DNA from: Acetothermia bacterium 64_32
GTDB taxonomy: Bacteria > Bipolaricaulota > Bipolaricaulia > Bipolaricaulales > Bipolaricaulaceae
Length of the DNA stretch: 64,000 nucleotides
Assembly: GCA_001508155.1 (NCBI GenBank)
Contig: LGFI01000009.1
Span: 1-64,000, forward strand
Reading direction: 5' to 3'
The number at the start of each line of letters is the position of its first letter. Position 1 is the stretch's first letter. The notes under the pieces were generated by a model that saw only the letters and a list, made by a program, of their open reading frames with translations, had not been told where the DNA came from and ran no database searches. Shown here piece after piece: positions 7,661 to 16,593 of this stretch. Both the position numbers and the translations under genes were made by a program.

Positions 7661-7712
7661 GTTCCCACCTCCGATCGCCCATCCCCGAGCGGGCGCTCGC
7701 CCGGGAAGGGTT

Positions 7713-8999
7713 CTAGCGGAACCGACGAGCCAGCTCCCGGCACTTGGCCTTCACCGCCTCCTCATCCAGGGTAAGGAGCTCTCCATCCAGGAGGAGGGGC
7801 CTTCCGTCGACGAACACCCCCACCACATCGGACGCATGAGCGGCATACACCAAGTCCGAAATCGGACTATGACCAGGACAGAGGTGCGCCCCCTTCAGGG
7901 ACACCAACACCCCGTCGGCCCGTCGGCCTTCCTCGATTGTACCCCATTCCTTCCCCTGGCCAAGGGCCTGGGCCCCCCTCCAGGTGGCCACCGCCAGGGC
8001 CTGGGGGGCGGGCAGGGCCTCTGGGTCGCCGGCCTTCAGCTTGGCGAAAAGCGCCGCCAGCCTCATCTCCTCCATCATGTCCAGGTCCCCGGCCGAACCG
8101 GCCCCGTCCGTCCCCAGGGCCACGTTCACCCCCAAGGAGAGGAGCTCCGCCACCGGGGCGATCCCGCAGGCCAGCTTGGCGTTTGAACTGGGGCAGTGAA
8201 CCGCGCTGGCGGAATGGGCTGCCAGGATCTCCATGTCCTTCTCCGAGAGGTGGACGCAGTGGGCGGCGATCACCGGGACGGCGAACACCCCCAGCTCCTC
8301 CAGCCACAGGGCCGGGGTTTTCCCGTGCTCGGCCACGAACCGGTCCACCTCCTCCTTGGTCTCAGCAAGATGGGTGTGGATGGGGACCCGGAGCTCCTTG
8401 GCCAGGGCAGCGGCCTCCTTCCACACCTCGGGGCCACAGGTGTAAGGGGCGTGTGGGGAGAGGGCGGCCCGGATGCGCCCCTCCGCCCGGCCATCCCACC
8501 CTCGAACGAACCCCTCTGCCCTCTTCAGCTCCGATTCGGCTTGGGCCGGGGTGGGGGCGATGATCCCATAGGAAAGCAGGGCCCTGAGGCCGGCCTCCTC
8601 CACCGCCGCCGCCACTTCCTCCATGAAGAAGTACATGTCGGCAAAAGCGGTGGTGCCCGAGCGGATCATCTCCCCCAGCCCAAGGAGCGAGAACCAGTAA
8701 ACGTCCTGGGCGGTGAGCTCTTTCTCCGCCGGCCAGATCCGGTCCTCAAGCCAGCTCATGAGGGGAAGGTCGTCGGCAAACCCCCGGAAAAGGGTCATGG
8801 CGAGGTGGGTGTGGGCGTTGACCAAGCCCGGGATGAGGAGCTTCCCTTCCCCGTCTATCACCCGGTCGAAGCCTCCCTCTATCCCCCCTCCCTCCACCAC
8901 CGCGGCGTACCGCCGTCCCTCGATGGCCACGTCCGCCTTGGGGATGACCCCCTCCTCCGGCCTGCGGATCACTGCTGCCCCGCGGATCAGGATGCGCAT
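7713..8999 (-). CDS. mtaD: S-adenosylhomocysteine/5-methylthioadenosine deaminase-type amidohydrolase
   Basis: This 428-residue metal-dependent amidohydrolase has N-A-H-T-H-L-A-M-T near residue 60, H-T-H-L-A-E-T near 205, H-C-V-H-L-S-E near 240 and G-T-D-G-A-G-S near 290, the metal ligands and catalytic Asp of the MTA/SAH deaminase group. It would convert SAH or MTA to inosyl products in methyl-cycle salvage. The ATG at 8997-8999 is chosen because the homologous N-terminus starts there; a TATACT box sits six bases upstream, implying a leaderless transcript. Substrate preference within the deaminase group cannot be decided from sequence. Confidence 0.82.
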   Translation of the reverse strand: MRILIRGAAVIRRPEEGVIPKADVAIEGRRYAAVVEGGGIEGGFDRVIDGEGKLLIPGLVNAHTHLAMTLFRGFADDLPLMSWLEDRIWPAEKELTAQDVYWFSLLGLGEMIRSGTTAFADMYFFMEEVAAAVEEAGLRALLSYGIIAPTPAQAESELKRAEGFVRGWDGRAEGRIRAALSPHAPYTCGPEVWKEAAALAKELRVPIHTHLAETKEEVDRFVAEHGKTPALWLEELGVFAVPVIAAHCVHLSEKDMEILAAHSASAVHCPSSNAKLACGIAPVAELLSLGVNVALGTDGAGSAGDLDMMEEMRLAALFAKLKAGDPEALPAPQALAVATWRGAQALGQGKEWGTIEEGRRADGVLVSLKGAHLCPGHSPISDLVYAAHASDVVGVFVDGRPLLLDGELLTLDEEAVKAKCRELARRFR

Positions 9000-9005
9000 G
9001 CCTTC

Positions 9006-9011
9006 AGTATA
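9006..9011 (-). promoter_or_regulatory. -10 box TATACT for the mtaD-like gene
   Basis: On the minus strand TATACT (five of six matches to TATAAT) is followed by six bases and then the ATG. No Shine-Dalgarno fits between them. A clear -35 is not visible. Confidence 0.5.
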
Positions 9012-9047
9012 CGCCCTTTTTTCCTTTTTTGGCCAGCCGGGGCTAGT

Positions 9048-9053
9048 TATCAT
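9048..9053 (+). promoter_or_regulatory. -10 box TATCAT for yraN
   Basis: TATCAT is followed by six bases and then the GTG start of yraN at 9060. With the TATACT on the other strand it forms a 60-base divergent promoter region, both sides lacking a leader. Confidence 0.45.
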
Positions 9054-9059
9054 CTTGCC

Positions 9060-9413
9060 GTGCCTGAGGGAAGATGGGCCGAGGACCTTGCCAGCGAGTA
9101 CCTGCGCGGGCTGGGCTATCTGATCGTGGCACGCAACTGGCGCTGGCGCGGGGGGGAGGTGGACATCGTGGCCAAGGACGGGGCCACCCTGGTGTTCGTG
9201 GAGGTGAAGGGGAGGAGGCAAAAGGAATACGGGGCCCCGGAGGAGGCCGTTGACCTGAGGAAGCGCAGGCACCTGTGGCGGGCCGCCCTGGCCTTCCTGG
9301 GAGAGAAGGCGGACCGGGTGCCGGTGAGGTTCGACGTGCTGGCCGTGGGCCCGGAGGGGATCAGGCACATCAAGCACGCCTTCGGCAGGGAAGATGTTCG
9401 CCAGGGTGGTTAG
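9060..9413 (+). CDS. yraN: UPF0102/YraN-family endonuclease-like protein
   Basis: The 117-residue protein has the YraN pattern: an early E-D-L-A-S-E-Y-L helix, then G-G-E-V-D-I-V-A-K-D and L-V-F-V-E-V-K-G-R, the restriction-endonuclease-like E-x-D...E-x-K catalytic arrangement. Its biological role is not firmly known; a Holliday-junction or DNA-processing function is suggested by the fold. The GTG start is placed directly after a TATCAT box. It overlaps comM by 20 bases, and this yraN-comM pairing is common in bacteria. Confidence 0.85.
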   Translation: MPEGRWAEDLASEYLRGLGYLIVARNWRWRGGEVDIVAKDGATLVFVEVKGRRQKEYGAPEEAVDLRKRRHLWRAALAFLGEKADRVPVRFDVLAVGPEGIRHIKHAFGREDVRQGG

Positions 9414-10914
9414 CGGAACCCCCTTCGGGGTGGAGGCACGCCTTGTGGAGGTTCAGTGCGATGTGGGGCCGGGGCTGCCCGGCTTTTCCATCGTGGGGCT
9501 GCCGGAAAAGGAGGTATCCGAGGCAAGGGAACGGGTACGGTCCGCCATCCGCAACCTGGGGCTCCCCTTCCCCGGGACCCGCATCACGGCCAACCTGGCC
9601 CCGGCAGACCTAAAGAAGGAGGGGGCCGGGCTGGATCTCGCCTTGGCGGTGGCCCTGCTTGTGGCCACAGGGGAGATCCCCGAGGAGCGTGTGGCCGGGC
9701 TTGCCTTCTACGGGGAGCTCTCCCTGGACGGGGGGCTACGCCCGGTGAAGGGGGCGTTGGCGGTGGCCCTGGCCGCTCGGGAGGAAGGGCTTTCCGGCAT
9801 GGTGGTCCCTCGCCCCTGCGCCCCGGAGGCGGCCCTGGTTGAGGGTCTTTCCATCTACCCGGTCCGGGACCTGGGGGAGGCGGTGGCGTTCCTCAAGGGG
9901 GAGGCCGAAGTGGCCCCTGCCCCCCGCCGGATCCCGGAGGAGGAGGCCCCGGAGTGGCTGGACCTGCGGCTTGTGCGGGGGCAGGAGCACGCCCGCCGGG
10001 CGTTGGAGATCGCCGCTGCCGGGGGACACAACCTGCTCATGGTAGGCCCCCCTGGGGGCGGGAAGTCCCTCCTGGCCCGGTGCCTCCCGGGCATCCTCCC
10101 CCCGCTCTCCTTCGAGGAAGCACTGGAGGTAACCCGGATCTACTCGGTGGCCGGACTCCTCCCCCCAGGTCGGGCCCTGATGCGCTTCCGCCCCTTCCGC
10201 GCCCCCCACCACACCATCTCTTACGCCGGGATGGTGGGCGGGGGACACGGGGTCCCCACCCCAGGGGAGATCACCCTGGCCCACCATGGGGTGCTCTTTT
10301 TGGACGAGCTCCCGGAGTTCGACCGGAAGGTGCTCGAGGCCTTAAGACAACCCCTGGAGGACCGCAAGATCTCCGTGGTGCGGGCCGGGGTGGCGGTCAC
10401 CTTCCCCGCCTCCTTCATGCTGGTGGGGGCCATGAACCCCTGCCCATGTGGCCATCTGGGGGATCCCTTGCGCCCCTGCCGGTGCCGCCCCCACGAGATA
10501 AGCCAGTACAGAAAACGCATCTCGGGCCCCTTCCTGGACCGGATCGACCTGTTTGTGGAGCTGCCGCGCCTGACCAAAGAGGAGCTTTTGGGGGACGGCT
10601 CGGGGGAGCCCTCCGAGACGGTTAGGAACAGGGTGACCCAGGCCCGGGAGATACAGAAGGAAAGGTTCCAGGGCAAGGCTCGCACCAACGCGGAGCTTGG
10701 GCCCCAGGAGGTGGAACGGGCCTGCAGGCTGAAGCCGGAAGCCAAGCGCCTCCTCGTCCGGGCCATCGATCACTTCGCCCTCACGGCCCGGGGCTACGTG
10801 CGCGTGCTCAAGGTAGCCCGTACCATTGCCGACCTGGCCGCTTCTGATATCATCGAGCCGGAGCACTTGGCAGAGGCCCTGCAGTACAGAGCATTCGAGG
10901 AGGGGGAATCGTGA
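9394..10914 (+). CDS. comM: ComM/YifB-family Mg-chelatase-like AAA+ ATPase
   Basis: The 506-residue protein has an N-terminal Lon-protease-like fold domain (about 1-180) and an AAA+ domain with Walker A G-P-P-G-G-G-K-S near residue 215, followed by an Mg-chelatase-type sensor region. A C-x-C...C-x-C cluster (P-C-P-C-G-H...P-C-R-C) near residue 345 is characteristic of YifB/ComM. ComM is a hexameric helicase that promotes branch migration during uptake of transforming DNA. It overlaps yraN upstream and bamA downstream (4 bases). Confidence 0.92.
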   Translation: MFARVVSGTPFGVEARLVEVQCDVGPGLPGFSIVGLPEKEVSEARERVRSAIRNLGLPFPGTRITANLAPADLKKEGAGLDLALAVALLVATGEIPEERVAGLAFYGELSLDGGLRPVKGALAVALAAREEGLSGMVVPRPCAPEAALVEGLSIYPVRDLGEAVAFLKGEAEVAPAPRRIPEEEAPEWLDLRLVRGQEHARRALEIAAAGGHNLLMVGPPGGGKSLLARCLPGILPPLSFEEALEVTRIYSVAGLLPPGRALMRFRPFRAPHHTISYAGMVGGGHGVPTPGEITLAHHGVLFLDELPEFDRKVLEALRQPLEDRKISVVRAGVAVTFPASFMLVGAMNPCPCGHLGDPLRPCRCRPHEISQYRKRISGPFLDRIDLFVELPRLTKEELLGDGSGEPSETVRNRVTQAREIQKERFQGKARTNAELGPQEVERACRLKPEAKRLLVRAIDHFALTARGYVRVLKVARTIADLAASDIIEPEHLAEALQYRAFEEGES

Positions 10915-13037
10915 AGAAGAACGTTTTGGCCGCAGCGATATCGTTTCTTATCTGCTCTTTGGCAGTTGCCCAGCAACCATTTGTGGTGGAGGGGATAGAG
11001 ATCGTCGGCAACACGAACGTCCCCACCCAGGAGATCCTCAAGGCGGTGGGCTTTAAAACCGGCGACACCGCCGACGCCAGCCAGGTCAAGGCTGCCGCCC
11101 AGGCCATAGAGGCCTTGGGCTACTTCGCCAAGGTCACCCCGGAGCTCTCCGTGGAGGAAGGAAAGGTCGTGGTCCGGTTCAAGGTGGTGGAGTACCCCAA
11201 GATCGAACGGATCACCCTGCTTGGGGTAGAAGGGGGGACGGAAGGGGGGACCCTGTGGGCCGTGCTCAGGGAATGGCTTTCCACCCCCAGGGTGTCAGAA
11301 AGCCGGATCCGCTCCATCCTTAAGGAGCATGACATAAGCCCGGGCCAGGTGCTTAACCGCATTCGCCTTCAAGAGGCTTTAAAGGAGGTGCTTGAGGAGT
11401 ACAGGAAGAAGGATCTTGCCACCGTCCAGATAGGCCAGGTCATCCCGGGGGAGGAGCTGGTCATAGAGATCCAGGAGCTCCCGGTTTTGGGGCACCGCTT
11501 CAGCGGGCTTTCCACCGTGCCCGAGGAGGCCGCGGCGGGGCTCGTCAGCGTCCCCCCTGGGAAGGTGGGGCGCTACTCCCAGATCCAGGCCTCCCTTCGG
11601 CGCCTGGCAAACTCCGTTTACTTCTCCTCCGCCAACGTGGTGCCCGAACTCGAGGGGAAGGGGGTGTGGCTGAGGTGGGAGCTCACCGAGCGGGTGCTCC
11701 TCCCCCAGCCCCAGCCCCTGGCCGGGATAGAACTCGTGGGGGCCGAGGCCATCCCCCCAGAGAGGCTCTCCCCCCATCTTGGCCCCCTCCCCCAGGGCAC
11801 GGCCACCAACTACGACGCCCTCAAGGCCCTCTCTGGGGTGTACGACTACTACCGGAGGGAAGGTTATTTCATGGTGGACTTTCTCCCTGCAGGGCTGGAA
11901 GCCGGGGTCCTGAAGGTGAAGGTGCTGGAGGGGAAGATCGACGAGATAAGGATAGAAGGGGAGCACACCACCCAAGAACGGGTGATCCGCCGGGTGATGG
12001 CCCTCTCGGAGGGGGAGTTCCTCACCGAGGCCCGTTTTGCCGCTGCTAGGCAGCATCTCATGGCCCTGGGCTACTTCAGCGATGTGGCCTTGACCCCACG
12101 CTGGGAGGGGGAGCGGCTCCTGCTTTCCGTTAAGGTCACAGAACTCAAAAAGCTCGGCCAGGTCGGGGGTTCCATGGCCTTCTCCCCAAACGAAGGCTTG
12201 GTGGGCAACCTCCAGTACTCCCAGAAGAACATCCTGGGAACTGGGCAGGACCTCACCCTCACCTTCTCCAAGGGGCTTACCGGGACCGCCTCCACCACCT
12301 GGACGGTTGGCTATCAGGGGCATGCCTTCCCGGTCTATGATCTTGTGGCCCTCGATCTTTATCGCGAAGCCGAGCCGCAGGACGACACCACCAAGGTCAC
12401 CTTCGGGGGGAACCTCAGCCTTGCCTATCCCATCGCCCCGTACCTGGACCTCAGCCTGGGCCTGATAAGCGAGCAGGCCAAGCTCCTGCCGGAGGGGGTG
12501 TCCTTTGAGCCGCGCAATGCCCTGCGGGTGGGGCTCCTTTTCGATTCCCGGGACAGCCCCTTCTTCCCGCGCACCGGAAGCGCAGGCTCCCTCGTCCTGG
12601 AGAAGGCGGGGACGTTCGCCCCCGGGGTGGAGTACCTCTCCCTTGATGCGGAGCTGGCGCGCTTTGTCCCGGTGGACCTCGGGGACGTGAGGGCGGCCTT
12701 CGCCGCCCGGGCCGTGGTCAAGCTGGGCTGGGACCTCCCCCAGGATTACCAGTTCGAGCTGGGAGGGGTTTCCTCGGTCCGGGGGGCGCAGACCTCCTAC
12801 ACGGACCACCTGGCCCTCCTCAACAGCGAGCTCAGGTTCGAGCTGGCGGAGGGTTTTTCCCTGTCGCTGTTCTGGGACCTGGGGACAGACTTTGGGGAAA
12901 AGCTCAAGAGCTCGGCGGGGATAGAGCTCTCCGCCTATATAGCGGGGATGTTCCTGCGGATCGACATGGCCTGGCCCAGCGACCGAGCCTGGAGTTGGGT
13001 GCCCGTTTTCGAGTTCGACATGTCCCCCATGTTTTGA
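10911..13037 (+). CDS. bamA: Outer-membrane protein assembly factor BamA (Omp85)
   Basis: BamA inserts beta-barrel proteins into the outer membrane. The 708-residue precursor has a signal peptide ending near A-V-A-Q (residue 21), a series of POTRA repeats over about residues 23-370 (I-x-I-V-G-N-T motif near 30; Y-R-R-E-G-Y-F near 320), and a 16-strand barrel with the V-R-G signature (G-V-S-S-V-R-G-A) near residue 620 and a terminal Phe. Its presence shows a true outer membrane. It is followed 44 bases later by a Skp-like chaperone with its own strong RBS. Confidence 0.93.
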   Translation: MKKNVLAAAISFLICSLAVAQQPFVVEGIEIVGNTNVPTQEILKAVGFKTGDTADASQVKAAAQAIEALGYFAKVTPELSVEEGKVVVRFKVVEYPKIERITLLGVEGGTEGGTLWAVLREWLSTPRVSESRIRSILKEHDISPGQVLNRIRLQEALKEVLEEYRKKDLATVQIGQVIPGEELVIEIQELPVLGHRFSGLSTVPEEAAAGLVSVPPGKVGRYSQIQASLRRLANSVYFSSANVVPELEGKGVWLRWELTERVLLPQPQPLAGIELVGAEAIPPERLSPHLGPLPQGTATNYDALKALSGVYDYYRREGYFMVDFLPAGLEAGVLKVKVLEGKIDEIRIEGEHTTQERVIRRVMALSEGEFLTEARFAAARQHLMALGYFSDVALTPRWEGERLLLSVKVTELKKLGQVGGSMAFSPNEGLVGNLQYSQKNILGTGQDLTLTFSKGLTGTASTTWTVGYQGHAFPVYDLVALDLYREAEPQDDTTKVTFGGNLSLAYPIAPYLDLSLGLISEQAKLLPEGVSFEPRNALRVGLLFDSRDSPFFPRTGSAGSLVLEKAGTFAPGVEYLSLDAELARFVPVDLGDVRAAFAARAVVKLGWDLPQDYQFELGGVSSVRGAQTSYTDHLALLNSELRFELAEGFSLSLFWDLGTDFGEKLKSSAGIELSAYIAGMFLRIDMAWPSDRAWSWVPVFEFDMSPMF

Positions 13038-13081
13038 GTTATGATGAGCCCTAACTAGCAGGGAAAAGGAGGCAGGATAGC

Positions 13082-13855
13082 ATGAAAGGGAGCACGCTAG
13101 CGTTGGTGATGGTTGGGGCCCTGGCCCTGGGGTTCGGCGGGGGGATCGTAGGAGGGCTCCTCTTCTCCGGTGGGGAGGACACCTCCGCCCTGCAGGCCCG
13201 CATCGACGACCTGGAGTCGGAGGTCTCGTCCCTCGAAGACCAGCTCGCCGCCTTCCCCCAGGAGGGGCCGGGGCTCAAGGTGGCCTACGTGGATGCCGAG
13301 AGCCTGTTCGTCAACGTCTTCTTGCCCCAGGTGGAGGCCCAGCGCCAGGCCATGTCCCAAAAGCAGAACGAGATCAGCAGCCTGCAGGCCAAGTTCCTGC
13401 AAGGGGAGCTTGGCCAAGAGGAGTACCAGCAGCAGGCGGCCAAGCTCCGGGTGGAACTCCTCCAGGCCCAGCTCAACGTGGACCTCACCATGCTCGACAA
13501 GATGATCGCCTCCCCCGGCTTTGTAAATTTCCGCAGCGACCTGGAGCGGATCCGGGAGCAGGCGCGCCCGCTTATGGACGAGGTGGAAAAGCTCCTTCAG
13601 ACGGCCCAGCTTGGGATCGTGGACATGGAGGGGTTCTCGGCCCAGTACTCCCAGCTCTCCTCCGCCTTCCAGCAGCTGGACCAGCTCCTCACCCAAGCGG
13701 CCGCGGCCAAGATCGTGGAGCTCGCCCAGCAGGTGGGGAAGGAACAGGGCTATGATCTGGTGCTCCGCAAGAAGGACGTTTTGATCTACCGGGATGAGTC
13801 AAAGGTGGCGGACATCTCCGGGGAGGTGGAGAAGCGGCTGTGGGGGCTTTTCTGA
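13082..13855 (+). CDS. skp: Skp/OmpH-like periplasmic chaperone
   Basis: The 257-residue protein starts with a hydrophobic signal/anchor (residues 6-30), then a short coiled segment and the OmpH-type start K-V-A-Y-V-D-A-E-S-L-F near residue 66, followed by a long Gln/Glu-rich helical region and a C-terminal strand (V-L-R-K-K-D-V-L-I-Y). Skp trimers hold unfolded outer-membrane proteins in the periplasm. It is longer than the usual 160-180 residues because of the added N-terminal coiled segment. AAAGGAGG precedes the ATG. The position directly after bamA supports the role. Confidence 0.82.
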   Translation: MKGSTLALVMVGALALGFGGGIVGGLLFSGGEDTSALQARIDDLESEVSSLEDQLAAFPQEGPGLKVAYVDAESLFVNVFLPQVEAQRQAMSQKQNEISSLQAKFLQGELGQEEYQQQAAKLRVELLQAQLNVDLTMLDKMIASPGFVNFRSDLERIREQARPLMDEVEKLLQTAQLGIVDMEGFSAQYSQLSSAFQQLDQLLTQAAAAKIVELAQQVGKEQGYDLVLRKKDVLIYRDESKVADISGEVEKRLWGLF

Positions 13856-14292
13856 GGCCGGATTCGGATTTTGAAGGGCTCAAGCAGCTCCTTCCACTTG
13901 GGTACCCGTATCTCCTTGTCGATCGGGTGCTTCAGCGGAGCGAGGGGGAGGTGGTGGCCATGAAATGCGTGACGGCGAACGAGCCGTACTTTCAGGGCCA
14001 CTTTCGCCCCCCTTACCCCTCCCTTATGCCCGGGACGATGATCCTGGAGGGGATGGCCCAGACGGCGGGCCTTCTCCTCCCGGAGGGGGGGCTGGCCGTG
14101 CTTGCTGGGGTGGAACGGGCCAGGTTCCACCGGCCGGTGGTCCCGGGCGACCGGCTCACCTACCGGGCCAGGGCCCTCAGGCGGAGGTTGGGCCTGCTCA
14201 AGGCGGAGGTCCGGGCCCAGGTGGAAGGAGAACCGGTCGCGGAGGCCACTATCCTCCTCATGGAGCTTGAGGATGTGGGAAAGGCTGATTGA
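13840..14292 (+). CDS. fabZ: 3-hydroxyacyl-[ACP] dehydratase, FabZ type
   Basis: The 150-residue hotdog-fold protein has Y-P-Y-L-L-V-D-R-V near residue 22 and the active-site segment G-H-F...M-P-G-T-M-I-L-E-G-M-A-Q, with catalytic His near 48 and Glu near 63. It dehydrates 3-hydroxyacyl-ACP in fatty-acid synthesis. The loop after G-H-F is two residues longer than in E. coli FabZ. GTG start, overlapping skp by 16 bases. In proteobacteria fabZ sits here among lpx genes; none are present. It could also be a FabZ-like hotdog enzyme of slightly different specificity. Confidence 0.82.
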   Translation: MGAFLRPDSDFEGLKQLLPLGYPYLLVDRVLQRSEGEVVAMKCVTANEPYFQGHFRPPYPSLMPGTMILEGMAQTAGLLLPEGGLAVLAGVERARFHRPVVPGDRLTYRARALRRRLGLLKAEVRAQVEGEPVAEATILLMELEDVGKAD

Positions 14293-15184
14293 GTCGGTAC
14301 CCAACGTCTCCGAGGGCCGAAACAAGGAGGCGATTGCGGCCATCGCGGAGGCCATCCGCCAGGTGGACCGGGCAAGGCTCCTTGATGTGGACCCCGACCC
14401 TGACCACAACCGGACCGTCTACACCCTGGTGGGGGAGCCGGAGGGGGTGCTCGCGGCCATCCTGGCCATGTTCGAGGTGGCGATCTCCCGCATCGACCTG
14501 CGGACCCATCGGGGCCAGCACCCCCGCATGGGGGCGGTGGACGTGGTGCCCCTGATCCCGGTGCAGGGGGTGACGATGGAGGACTGTGTGGAGCTATCCC
14601 GCCGCCTCGGCGCCGAAATCTGGAACAGGTTCCGAGTGCCTGTCTACCTGTATGAGGAGTCGGCCACCCGCCCGGAACGGAGGGACCTGGCGCAGATCCG
14701 AAAAGGGGAGTTCGAGGGCTTTCCGGAGAAGATAAAAGATCCTGAGTGGGCACCGGACTTCGGGGAGCCCGAGGTCCATCCCACCGCCGGGGTGACGGCG
14801 GTGGGGGCGCGGGAGTTCCTCATCGCCTTCAACGTGAACCTGGGGACCTCAGACCTCAAGGTCGCCAAGGCCATCGCCCGGGCGGTGCGCGGCTCATCCG
14901 GGGGCCTGCGCTACGTCAAGGCCTTGGGCTTTGAGCTTGGGGGGCGGGGGATTGTCCAGGTGTCCATGAACCTGACCAACTACAAGAAGACCCCCATCCC
15001 CCGGGTGCTGGAGCTGGTGCGCCGGGAGGCTGCCCGGTACGGGGTCCCGGTGGTAGGGACCGAGATCGTGGGCATGGTCCCCCAGGCCGCCCTGGACCAG
15101 GTGGTGGAGTACTACCTTTCGCTCGAGCGGTTCTCCCCAGAGATGGTGCTGGAACGGAGGATCCAGGCCGTCCTGGGAAGCTAA
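14273..15184 (+). CDS. ftcD: Glutamate formimidoyltransferase
   Basis: The 303-residue protein is the stand-alone transferase half of formiminotransferase-cyclodeaminase. It starts with I-E-S-V-P-N-V-S-E-G-R, has H-R-G-Q-H-P-R-M-G-A-V-D near residue 80 and G-F-E-L-G-G-R-G-I-V-Q-V-S-M-N-L near residue 220. It moves the formimino group of N-formimino-glutamate to tetrahydrofolate, linking His breakdown and one-carbon metabolism. No cyclodeaminase domain follows. The ATG overlaps fabZ by 20 bases, so it is in the same operon. Confidence 0.92.
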   Translation: MWERLIESVPNVSEGRNKEAIAAIAEAIRQVDRARLLDVDPDPDHNRTVYTLVGEPEGVLAAILAMFEVAISRIDLRTHRGQHPRMGAVDVVPLIPVQGVTMEDCVELSRRLGAEIWNRFRVPVYLYEESATRPERRDLAQIRKGEFEGFPEKIKDPEWAPDFGEPEVHPTAGVTAVGAREFLIAFNVNLGTSDLKVAKAIARAVRGSSGGLRYVKALGFELGGRGIVQVSMNLTNYKKTPIPRVLELVRREAARYGVPVVGTEIVGMVPQAALDQVVEYYLSLERFSPEMVLERRIQAVLGS

Positions 15185-15189
15185 ATCCC

Positions 15190-16473
15190 TTGCCAAGATG
15201 GGGTTTGCCGTTTAGTAAGGTAACGATCCTGGGCCTGGGGAGGACCGGCCGGGCCCTTATCTCATGCCTATCCCGCTTTGGGCTCTCCTTGTTCCTCTCC
15301 GAGGCCCGCCGGCTTTCCTCTGAGGAACGGGCCTTCCTGGAAGAGCACGGGGTGGCTTGGGAGGAGGGGGGGCACACCGAACGGATCCTCTCTGCGGAGC
15401 TCATCGTCCCCAGCCCCGGGGTCACTCCATACCTTCCGGTCCTGCAAGAGGCCCTGAGCCGCAAGATCCCGATTTGGTCGGAGATCGAGCTTTCCTTCCG
15501 GGTGGCAAGGCCCTCCATTGTCATAGCTGTCACCGGCACCAACGGCAAATCCACCGTCTGCCAGCTCATCGGGGCGATCCTGAGGGCGGCCGGCGAGGAG
15601 CCCGTGGTGGCCGGGAACATCGGCCGGCCGGCCATCTCCACGGTGGACGAGGCACGCGGGCGTCCCTGGGTGCTGGAGGTGAGCTCCTATCAGCTTGAGT
15701 GGACGGAAAACTTCCGGCCCCAGGTGGCGGTGTGGCTCAATTTCGCCCCTGATCACCTGGATCACCACGGGACGCTGGCCCATTACTTTGCCGCCAAGGC
15801 GAGGGTGCTAGCCCGGCAGGGGGAAGGGGACGTGGCCATCCTGCCGGCCGAGCTCATCTCCCGGCTCTCCCCTCGGGGACGGGTGGTGGACTACCCCCAA
15901 GCGGTGCTCCCCCCGGGCTGGGGGGAGGGGGAGCCAAGTCACCTCCTTTTCGACCTCAAGGCAGCATGGTGTGCCGCCCAGGCGGCGCTCCCCGAGCTCA
16001 CCCGGGCTCCGCCCCGTTACGAGGAGGTTGCACCTGCCCTCCACCAACCGCACCGCCTGGAGCTGGTGGGGGAGTTTCTTGGGATACCGTTCATCAACGA
16101 CTCCAAGGCCACCAACCCCCACGCCACGGCGGCCGCCCTCAAGGCCATCCCCGGCCCGATCGTTCTCATACTGGGGGGGCGGCACAAGGGGGTGGGCTAT
16201 GAGGGGCTGTGGGGGCCCCTGAAGGAAAAGGTGAGGTTCTGCATACTGATCGGCGAATCCAAAGAGTTCTTCTCCGGGCTCCTTGGCCGCTTGGGGATAC
16301 CCTGTGAGCCGGCGAGGGACCCCCTGGACGCCCTGAGGCGGGCCTATGCCCGGGCTCGGCCCGGCGACACGGTGCTGCTATCCCCGGCCTGCGCCAGCTT
16401 CGACCAGTTCAGGGATTACTCCCATCGGGGGGAGGAGTTCCGAGCGGCGTTCGGGCAGCTGTCCCGGGCTTGA
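15190..16473 (+). CDS. murD: UDP-N-acetylmuramoylalanine--D-glutamate ligase
   Basis: MurD adds D-Glu to UDP-MurNAc-L-Ala in the cytoplasm. The 427-residue protein has an N-terminal Rossmann start (V-T-I-L-G-L-G-R-T-G), the Mur-ligase P-loop V-T-G-T-N-G-K-S-T near residue 116, F-A-P-D-H-L-D-H-H-G near 182 and F-I-N-D-S-K-A-T-N-P near 298. A TTG start at 15190 is used; an alternative TTG lies 15 bases later. It opens the division/cell-wall cluster, six bases after ftcD. Confidence 0.94.
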   Translation: MPRWGLPFSKVTILGLGRTGRALISCLSRFGLSLFLSEARRLSSEERAFLEEHGVAWEEGGHTERILSAELIVPSPGVTPYLPVLQEALSRKIPIWSEIELSFRVARPSIVIAVTGTNGKSTVCQLIGAILRAAGEEPVVAGNIGRPAISTVDEARGRPWVLEVSSYQLEWTENFRPQVAVWLNFAPDHLDHHGTLAHYFAAKARVLARQGEGDVAILPAELISRLSPRGRVVDYPQAVLPPGWGEGEPSHLLFDLKAAWCAAQAALPELTRAPPRYEEVAPALHQPHRLELVGEFLGIPFINDSKATNPHATAAALKAIPGPIVLILGGRHKGVGYEGLWGPLKEKVRFCILIGESKEFFSGLLGRLGIPCEPARDPLDALRRAYARARPGDTVLLSPACASFDQFRDYSHRGEEFRAAFGQLSRA

Positions 16474-16593
16474 ACCTTAACTGTCCGCCCCTTTAAGGAC
16501 AGCACTCACCGTCGGCGTATACCCATAGACCTCCTTCCCGCCCCGCGGGTCCTTCCTGAGAGGGGACATACGCCCCAAACTCTTCCTCCGGAG

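Noticed and set aside
11379-12809. 476-residue minus-strand open frame opposite bamA
   Set aside because: The frame is a codon-phase shadow of bamA, rich in Gly, His and Leu, with no sensible start or family.
16474-16593. Hairpin CTGTCC/GGACAG as a murD terminator
   Set aside because: The stem is only six pairs with a ten-base loop and no T-run, and ftsW continues the same cluster.
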